10,436 nt of DNA, taken from assembly GCA_015478575.1 (NCBI GenBank), contig JADMIN010000040.1, forward strand, positions 1 to 10,436, in the 5' to 3' direction. Position 1 is the first letter of the stretch, and each line of letters opens with the position of its first letter. Shown here piece after piece: positions 6,457 through 10,436 of this stretch. The stretch is from Ktedonobacterales bacterium. GTDB lineage: Bacteria; Chloroflexota; Ktedonobacteria; Ktedonobacterales; JADMIN01. The notes below the pieces were generated by a model. It was given only the letters and a program-made list of their open reading frames with translations. It did not search any database and was not told where the DNA came from. The translations under genes and the position numbers were made by a program.

Positions 6457-6625
6457 GCTCGTCTCTCCTCTCGTCTTGTCGTTCCATAGGATAGGTTAAG
6501 AGCCTTAGACTATAAGAAGGGCACGGACGCCACTACTCTATGCCACCACTCTGTATTATACTGCCCTTATGATATGGCGCGGTCGTTCCCGCGCGGAATG
6601 ATGTAGCACAGAAAGATACTACCGC
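6457..6625. promoter_or_regulatory. Divergent promoter region between receiver and cobalamin adenosyltransferase genes
   Basis: The 169-base gap must carry promoters for both directions. A TATTATACT stretch (6554-6562) could be a -10 element for the plus-strand gene, though no good -35 is seen. Two near-identical copies GCCACTACTCT (6529-6539) and GCCACCACTCT (6542-6552) lie 13 bases apart just upstream of it and could be a regulator site. A 6-bp hairpin GCGCGG/CCGCGC (6577-6594) falls in the presumed leader. Confidence 0.4.
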
Positions 6626-7174
6626 ATGGCAAAAGTAACGACGGGGACCGGTGATGCGGGCTATACCGGCTTGCTGGGCGACCAGCGCGTGCCGAAATAC
6701 GATCCCCGCCCAGAGACCTTCGGCACCGTGGACGAGGCCACCTCAGCCCTGGGCCTCGCGCGCGCCACCTGCGTGGATGTTGGCGTCCGCGAGATCCTGC
6801 TGCGCATGCAGCGCGACCTCTACGTGCTCATGGCGGAGCTGGCAACCCCCGCCGACCACCTGGACGCGGTCGGGGTCCGCATCACCGCCGAGCATGTCGC
6901 CTGGCTGGAGGCCACAGAGGCGCACCTCCAGGCCGAGGTCGAGATTCCCAACAAGTTCATCATCCCTGGTGACACGCTGGAGGGCGCCACGCTCGACCTC
7001 GCGCGCACCATCATCCGCCGCGCCGAGCGGCAGGTCGCGCGCCTGCTGCACGAGGGCACGGTGGCGAATGGAGAACTGCTCCGCTATCTCAATCGGCTCT
7101 CTGACGTCGTCTTCATCCTCGCCCGCTCTCTCGAAGCCAGGCAAGGTGGCAGCACGCAGGCCAGCCGAGCATAA
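6626..7174 (+). CDS. pduO: PduO-type ATP:cob(I)alamin adenosyltransferase
   Basis: A 182-residue corrinoid adenosyltransferase that transfers the 5'-deoxyadenosyl group of ATP to cob(I)alamin, giving coenzyme B12. The N-terminal ATP-binding signature TGTGDAGYTGLLGDQRVPK (6-24), then GTVDEATSALGLAR (33-46), FIIPG (111-115), RRAERQVARL (131-140) and LRYLNRLSDVVFILAR (152-167) are the conserved PduO/MMAB blocks, all intact. Length matches the family. It acts in the cytoplasm, usually as a trimer. The ATG at 6626 is fixed by the conserved MAKVTTGTGD start; its ribosome site (AGAAAGA) is weak. The thioesterase-like gene follows after 55 bases and may share the transcript. No B12 riboswitch was recognised upstream. 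The gene symbol names the enzyme type; this is not part of a propanediol operon here. Confidence 0.95.
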   Translation: MAKVTTGTGDAGYTGLLGDQRVPKYDPRPETFGTVDEATSALGLARATCVDVGVREILLRMQRDLYVLMAELATPADHLDAVGVRITAEHVAWLEATEAHLQAEVEIPNKFIIPGDTLEGATLDLARTIIRRAERQVARLLHEGTVANGELLRYLNRLSDVVFILARSLEARQGGSTQASRA

Positions 7175-7229
7175 GCGCTTCTCACCGCTCCGCGCCGCGT
7201 GGTGAGATCTCAGCCGTCAGGGAGAACGC

Positions 7230-8072
7230 ATGTACCCCCAGCAACGTCTATCACCCAGCCGTCGCGATACCGTGCCGACCGCGGCATACGCTGAGATGCT
7301 CCAGGTCCGCAGCTACGAGGTTGGCCGCGATGGGCGCGCGCACCCCGCCACGATCCTGCGCTATCTGGAGCATCTGGCGACACGCGCCTCAGCCGCGCTC
7401 GGCTTCGATCACCACTGGTACGAACAACAAGGCACCGCATGGGTCGTACGCGAGATGTCGCTGCTATTAGGTGATCCGCCAGGCATAGATGCGAGCCTAC
7501 GGATGGCGACGTGGCTCTCCGAGTTCCGCCGCGTACAGGCATACCGCGAATACGCCATCTGGGACGCGGAGAGTGGCCGACGTATCGCGCGCGCCCGTGG
7601 CCGTTGGGCCTGCATTGACCAGCGCACTGGCCTGCCAGTCCGCGTGCCCGACCGCCTCATCGAGGCATGCCCGATATTCAACGTACGCCCGCGCCACCGT
7701 TCGGTGGCCGTGCCGCCAGCCCTCCTCTCCCAGCGTCCCCCACAGACGTTGCGCCTCAGTGCCCGTCGCTACGAGGCCGACTCACAGCGACACATCAACA
7801 ACTGCGTCTATGGAGATTGGCTCGAAGAGGCCTTAGCGGATGCCCTAGGCGAGGACATGGCGGCCCCAGAGACGCGCCGACCCCGTTGCTATCACATCGA
7901 GTATGTGCGGCCAGCGTGGCCAGGCGACGAGGGCATTCTCAGCACGAGCTGGGCCTGGCATCACTCGCGCCGACTGATCGTCTCGCAGGAGATCACCGCC
8001 GTGACCGATGGCGCGCTCCTCGTGCGCGCGCACTCCGAACACCTGCGCGTGCCGTCACATGCCAAGAGGTGA
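7230..8072 (+). CDS. Acyl-ACP thioesterase-like (tandem hotdog, FatA/FatB-type) protein
   Basis: A 280-residue protein of the size of bacterial acyl-ACP thioesterases, which release fatty acids from acyl carrier protein. The first hotdog fold runs from about 23 to 150: LQVRSYEVGRDGRAHPATILRYLEHLATRA, then WVVREMSLLL and a strand pattern with WLSEFRRVQAYREYAIWD. The second starts near 172 with the diagnostic block ARRYEADSQRHINNCVYGDWLEEAL (178-202), equivalent to the plant/bacterial D-x-N-x-H-[VI]-N-N-x-x-Y-x-x-W signature; here Asn of the D-x-N position is Gln186, while Asp184, His188 and Asn191 are kept. The C-terminus continues with HIEYVRPAWPGDE. The ATG has a strong AGGGAGAA ribosome site 5 bases upstream. 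Alternative: a related acyl-CoA thioesterase of the same fold. Confidence 0.85.
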   Translation: MYPQQRLSPSRRDTVPTAAYAEMLQVRSYEVGRDGRAHPATILRYLEHLATRASAALGFDHHWYEQQGTAWVVREMSLLLGDPPGIDASLRMATWLSEFRRVQAYREYAIWDAESGRRIARARGRWACIDQRTGLPVRVPDRLIEACPIFNVRPRHRSVAVPPALLSQRPPQTLRLSARRYEADSQRHINNCVYGDWLEEALADALGEDMAAPETRRPRCYHIEYVRPAWPGDEGILSTSWAWHHSRRLIVSQEITAVTDGALLVRAHSEHLRVPSHAKR

Positions 8073-8088
8073 TACCATGAGGTGATAC
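8066..8088. repeat. Short direct repeat over the thioesterase stop codon
   Basis: GAGGTGATAC occurs at 8066-8075 and again at 8079-8088; the first copy contains the TGA stop codon. A 13-base duplication would explain it. No function is apparent. Confidence 0.8.
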
Positions 8089-8131
8089 GAAGCACCACTC
8101 CCCCACAGCAGCACCACCCGCCACCACCGCA

Positions 8132-8581
8132 CTATCCCCCGGCGACCCTCGCCAGCCGGTTGAGCATATCCGCAGAGATGCGGCGCAGGCCAACGGGCGC
8201 GAAGATCCGCTCGAAGAAGCCGCCGATACCTCTGGCGCCTTCCCATTCGGTCACCAGCAGCACGCGCGTGCGCCCGCCATCCCCAATAGGCGTCACCATC
8301 CACGTCGTGACCAGCGAAGAAGAGGTGTCGTTCTCCATCAGCACCCTCCCCCGCGCTGGCTCGCTGACAGACACCGTATAGCGACGCTCGCGTCCGCCCG
8401 CGCGCAGGCGATAGTGGTAGGTTGTGCCAGCACCCTGGCCGCCGTCATCCACTCCATAGTCGCGGTAGTGCTCCGGCGGCAGCATCTGGGGCCGCCCCTG
8501 GCGATAGTCGGCGAGCACAGCATAGACGGCATCCGGGCTGGCCGCGATAATGCGCCCAGCTTCCGCGTGTACACGAGCCAT
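8132..8581 (-). CDS. SRPBCC (START-like) family protein
   Basis: A 149-residue single-domain protein with the helix-grip layout of polyketide cyclase/START-like proteins: initial strand VHAEAGRIIAASPDAVYAVLADY with the SPDAVY turn, a middle set of strands (GTTYHYRLRAGGRERRYTVSVSEP, RGRVLMENDTS, SLVTTWMVTP), GGRTRVLLVTEWEG, and the long C-terminal helix GFFERIFAPVGLRRISADMLNRLARVA. Members bind hydrophobic ligands; neither ligand nor reaction can be told from sequence. The frame is open further upstream, but the ATG at 8581 has an ideal AAAGGAGTG ribosome site (8588-8596) and begins the domain, so the upstream part is rejected. It is divergent from the DoxX-like operon and ends convergently, 59 bases from the thioesterase stop. 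Confidence 0.88.
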   Translation of the reverse strand: MARVHAEAGRIIAASPDAVYAVLADYRQGRPQMLPPEHYRDYGVDDGGQGAGTTYHYRLRAGGRERRYTVSVSEPARGRVLMENDTSSSLVTTWMVTPIGDGGRTRVLLVTEWEGARGIGGFFERIFAPVGLRRISADMLNRLARVAGG

Positions 8582-8789
8582 GTATCTCACTCCTTTGCTA
8601 TGCGTACAGGTGCTTCGCCGCGCGTGCTCCGCATAGCCCATAGAGACAGTACCGCTGAGGTACCACAAACGCGGTGTATCCTCTTCCGAATAATCCAGTA
8701 TGGTGGCGTGAATGGTGGCGCCACGTGAGACCTCCCCGGTGGAAGCCAGCGCCGTGTGGTGTGTCTCAATACGCGGAAAGGACACGGCG
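8582..8789. promoter_or_regulatory. Divergent promoter region between SRPBCC and DoxX-like genes
   Basis: This 208-base region must contain promoters for both flanking genes. The two ribosome sites, AAAGGAGTG (8588-8596, minus) and AAAGGA (8777-8782, plus), decide the starts chosen. No unambiguous -35/-10 pair or clear operator was found. Confidence 0.35.
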
Positions 8790-9377
8790 ATGCGGCAATC
8801 ACTCCCAGCCGCCAATATGCCTGGCGGCGACCTACCGATCGAGCGCATCACCGATGTGCCGGTGCCAGTGGGCGTCTCCTCGACGGCACTCGCCGGCGCC
8901 GCGTTCGCGGCGGTGCGCATCGCGACTGGCTTTCTCTGGTACCAGGCGATCTTCTTCAAGCTTCCAGGCCACACCACGGGCTTCCATACAGAGCTTCTCG
9001 CCGTGGCGCGGTATGCCTGGATGCCAGGCTACGGCGCTCTTGTGCGGGCGCTGCTCGTGCCCAGCCCCAACGATATCATCTTCAGTTACCTCATCTTCTT
9101 CCTAGAGGGCTTGATCGCCATCTCGCTGCTCTTCGGCGTGCTGGCGCGGCTCGGCGCGCTCGTCGGTATGCTCTGGGCCGCACAACTCTTTATCGGTCTC
9201 GCGTACTCGCCCGACACCTGGGCGTGGTCCTACGGCATGCTGGTGATGCTCAATGCCCTGCTGGCGCTCTTGGCCGCTGGGCGCTCGTTCGGCGTGGATC
9301 GCTGGTTGCGCCCCCGGATGCTCCGCGCGGCGGAGCACGGCCATCAACTAGCCTATTGGATCGCACGAGCGGAGTGA
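8790..9377 (+). CDS. DoxX-like family membrane protein
   Basis: A 195-residue integral membrane protein with four predicted helices at about 32-56, 96-116, 121-139 and 145-163, the DoxX/DoxD arrangement. The first helix carries the family-like AAVRIATGFLWYQAIFFKLPG, followed by a loop that includes a long extracytoplasmic segment, and the later part has FGVLARLGALVGMLWAAQLFIGLAY and WSYGMLVMLNALLALLAAGRSFGVDRWL. DoxX relatives are linked to thiosulfate:quinone oxidation or to redox stress complexes, but most members are uncharacterised and no sulfur-oxidation partner is visible here. The frame is open from an ATG at 8712; the ATG at 8790 is preferred because AAAGGA lies 7 bases upstream and the preceding residues show no domain. 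The following gene begins 8 bases after the stop. Confidence 0.85.
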   Translation: MRQSLPAANMPGGDLPIERITDVPVPVGVSSTALAGAAFAAVRIATGFLWYQAIFFKLPGHTTGFHTELLAVARYAWMPGYGALVRALLVPSPNDIIFSYLIFFLEGLIAISLLFGVLARLGALVGMLWAAQLFIGLAYSPDTWAWSYGMLVMLNALLALLAAGRSFGVDRWLRPRMLRAAEHGHQLAYWIARAE

Positions 9378-9385
9378 GGTGAGCC

Positions 9386-9865
9386 ATGCGACGCGCCCGT
9401 ATCGTGGCCATCTTCACGGATAGCCTCCGCTCCCCTATCCGTCGCGGCGTGCTCGCCGGCGCGCTGGGCGGCCTAGCGCTGACCGCCATGTTTTGGCAAA
9501 ACCACGGCGCCAGCTTCAACCGCTATGCCCTCAATCGTGGCAACAAGTTCCTGGGCTACGTCATCGTCTGGATACTCGCCCTCGCGCTTGGTGCGCTCTT
9601 TGGCAAGCTAGCAAACGGCCACGCGGAGGATGATCTGGGCTTTGCGCTCAGCCGTGGCCTGCTCATCGGTCTGGCGTGGTTCGTGTTGGCCTCATGCCTG
9701 TTGCTCCCACCACTTCGCGGTACGCATCCCTTCTCACTCGAGCCACCGGTGGTTGGCGAGTTGGTCGAATATCTGGTCTATGGACTGCTCCTGGGGATGA
9801 GCTATTATCAATTGCCTGAGTTCGTGCCGCTTCCCTCCACGCCGCCACGACCGAATGGCCCCTAG
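9386..9865 (+). CDS. Hypothetical four-helix membrane protein in operon with DoxX-like gene
   Basis: A 159-residue membrane protein that I do not recognise. Hydrophobic segments lie at about 20-36, 56-74, 90-108 and 123-140, separated by short loops; the N-terminus is basic (MRRARIVAIF, RSPIRR), predicting a cytoplasmic start, and the C-terminus is Pro-rich and short. Loop 1 has WQNHGASFNRYALNRGNK, loop 3 has LRGTHPFSLEPPVVGE; neither contains a known catalytic motif. The gene starts 8 bases after the DoxX-like stop, whose TGA sits inside a GAGTGAGGTGAG ribosome site, so translational coupling is likely and the two products may act together in the membrane. Confidence 0.8.
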   Translation: MRRARIVAIFTDSLRSPIRRGVLAGALGGLALTAMFWQNHGASFNRYALNRGNKFLGYVIVWILALALGALFGKLANGHAEDDLGFALSRGLLIGLAWFVLASCLLLPPLRGTHPFSLEPPVVGELVEYLVYGLLLGMSYYQLPEFVPLPSTPPRPNGP

Positions 9866-9908
9866 CCGTATGCTCGCCGTGGCCCTCTGGCGTCGCGTCA
9901 CCCATACG

Positions 9909-9978
9909 CTCTCAGCTTCTCGCTCTCAGCTTCTCGCTCTCAGCTTCTCGCTCTCAGCTTCTCGCTCTCAGCCTCTAG
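9909..9978. repeat. 14-bp tandem repeat, 4 perfect and 1 diverged copy
   Basis: The unit CTCTCAGCTTCTCG is exact four times (9909-9922, 9923-9936, 9937-9950, 9951-9964), then degrades (9965-9978). It fills the space between the 3' ends of two convergent genes, and the TAG stop of the minus-strand gene (9975-9977) lies in the diverged copy, so loss or gain of units would move toward the coding end. Confidence 0.95.
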
Positions 9979-10436
9979 ACCTCAGCCTCCAGCGCGGTCA
10001 GCAGCGGCTCGGCGGCGCTGGCAGGCAGCGCGGGCACCCAATCCACGAGCACATCGAAAAGATCGAGCGGCGTGCGGTCAAGCGCCTCATCCCCACCCCA
10101 ACGCGGCGGATAGACCTCGCGACGCAGATAGCGCAGCGCCTGGAGCAGGCAGCGGTAGCCACCATCCGCGCGCGCCTGGATGCCCGCGTCCTCAACCAGT
10201 AGCGCCGCGGTCACCGCGCGCGCCAACCGCCGCGTGAGCGTCCGCATCAGCACCTGGCGCTCTTCGGATGGCCGCCCCGCCGCGCGCCGCACATCGGTGG
10301 CCACGGCATCGAGGGCACGCTGCGCAAGACCAGCGGCACGCGCGACCGAAGGGTCAGCCAACTGGGCGAGACGGCGCTGGAGCGCGCCAAAGAGCGCGGC
10401 GGCCACGCCGTCGCGACTGAGTGCGCGGCCCACATC
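9975..10436 (-). CDS. Partial protein, possibly C-terminus of an acyl-CoA dehydrogenase-like enzyme
   Basis: The C-terminal 153 codons of a minus-strand gene whose beginning lies past the right edge; the frame is open at the edge. The visible part is predicted almost wholly helical and rich in Arg, Ala and Leu, with RALSRDGVAAALFGALQRRLAQL at the start, LTRRLARAVTAALLVEDAG about two thirds along and LQALRYLRREVYPPRWGG. A helical bundle with LARAVTAALLVEDAG would fit the C-terminal domain of acyl-CoA dehydrogenases, but the FAD- and substrate-binding parts are not in view and the identification is weak. Codon use matches its neighbours. The stop overlaps the tandem repeat. Confidence 0.55.
   Translation of the reverse strand, partial: DVGRALSRDGVAAALFGALQRRLAQLADPSVARAAGLAQRALDAVATDVRRAAGRPSEERQVLMRTLTRRLARAVTAALLVEDAGIQARADGGYRCLLQALRYLRREVYPPRWGGDEALDRTPLDLFDVLVDWVPALPASAAEPLLTALEAEV

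Noticed and set aside
6457..6625. Cobalamin riboswitch upstream of the adenosyltransferase
   Set aside because: The region is short and lacks a convincing B12 box and the conserved core; the GCCAC strings are part of a direct repeat.
8582..8977. Long upstream extension of the SRPBCC gene
   Set aside because: It would overlap the divergent DoxX-like gene by almost 190 bases, shows no domain, and the ATG at 8581 has an excellent ribosome site.

Overview
High-GC bacterial DNA with chromosomal gene order and no phage structural or plasmid genes. The proteins and architecture (Thr/Pro-linker cupredoxin lipoprotein, PduO-type adenosyltransferase, FatA-like thioesterase, Ala/Pro/Arg-rich low-complexity linkers, a large palindromic repeat and many short tandem repeats) would fit a Chloroflexota genome such as a Ktedonobacteria-like lineage. 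That placement is an impression from protein style, not a measured assignment.

Left part (1-2014). On the minus strand lie a membrane protein cut by the window edge, probably the N-terminal membrane domain of a sulfite-oxidase-type molybdopterin oxidoreductase, and upstream of it a two-domain XRE/winged-helix regulator. Divergent from the regulator is a lipoprotein cupredoxin with a complete type-1 copper ligand set.

Accessory part (2015-4309). A GNAT acetyltransferase resembling polyamine acetyltransferases (minus) is followed by a decayed IS5-family transposase (two frameshifts and one in-frame stop). A gene-free stretch of nearly 480 bases then holds a probable IS end, an imperfect palindromic element of about 175 bases, and a 14-bp tandem repeat. 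One arm of the palindrome is a perfect 12-6-12 inverted repeat, the geometry of a tyrosine-recombinase core site.

Central part (4310-6456, minus). A stand-alone CheY-like receiver is followed, two bases after its stop codon, by an unusually large tyrosine recombinase (591 aa). The recombinase keeps all catalytic residues but is inflated by low-complexity inserts, three of them encoded by perfect 12- or 15-bp tandem repeats. The receiver/recombinase pair next to the 12-6-12 site is the most interesting arrangement in the window.

Right part (6626-10436). An ATP:cob(I)alamin adenosyltransferase and an acyl-ACP thioesterase-like protein run rightward. A convergent SRPBCC protein is divergent from a two-gene membrane operon (DoxX-like plus an unknown four-helix protein). 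A further 14-bp tandem repeat separates these from a convergent partial gene, possibly the C-terminus of an acyl-CoA dehydrogenase-like protein. No rRNA, tRNA or CRISPR array was seen.
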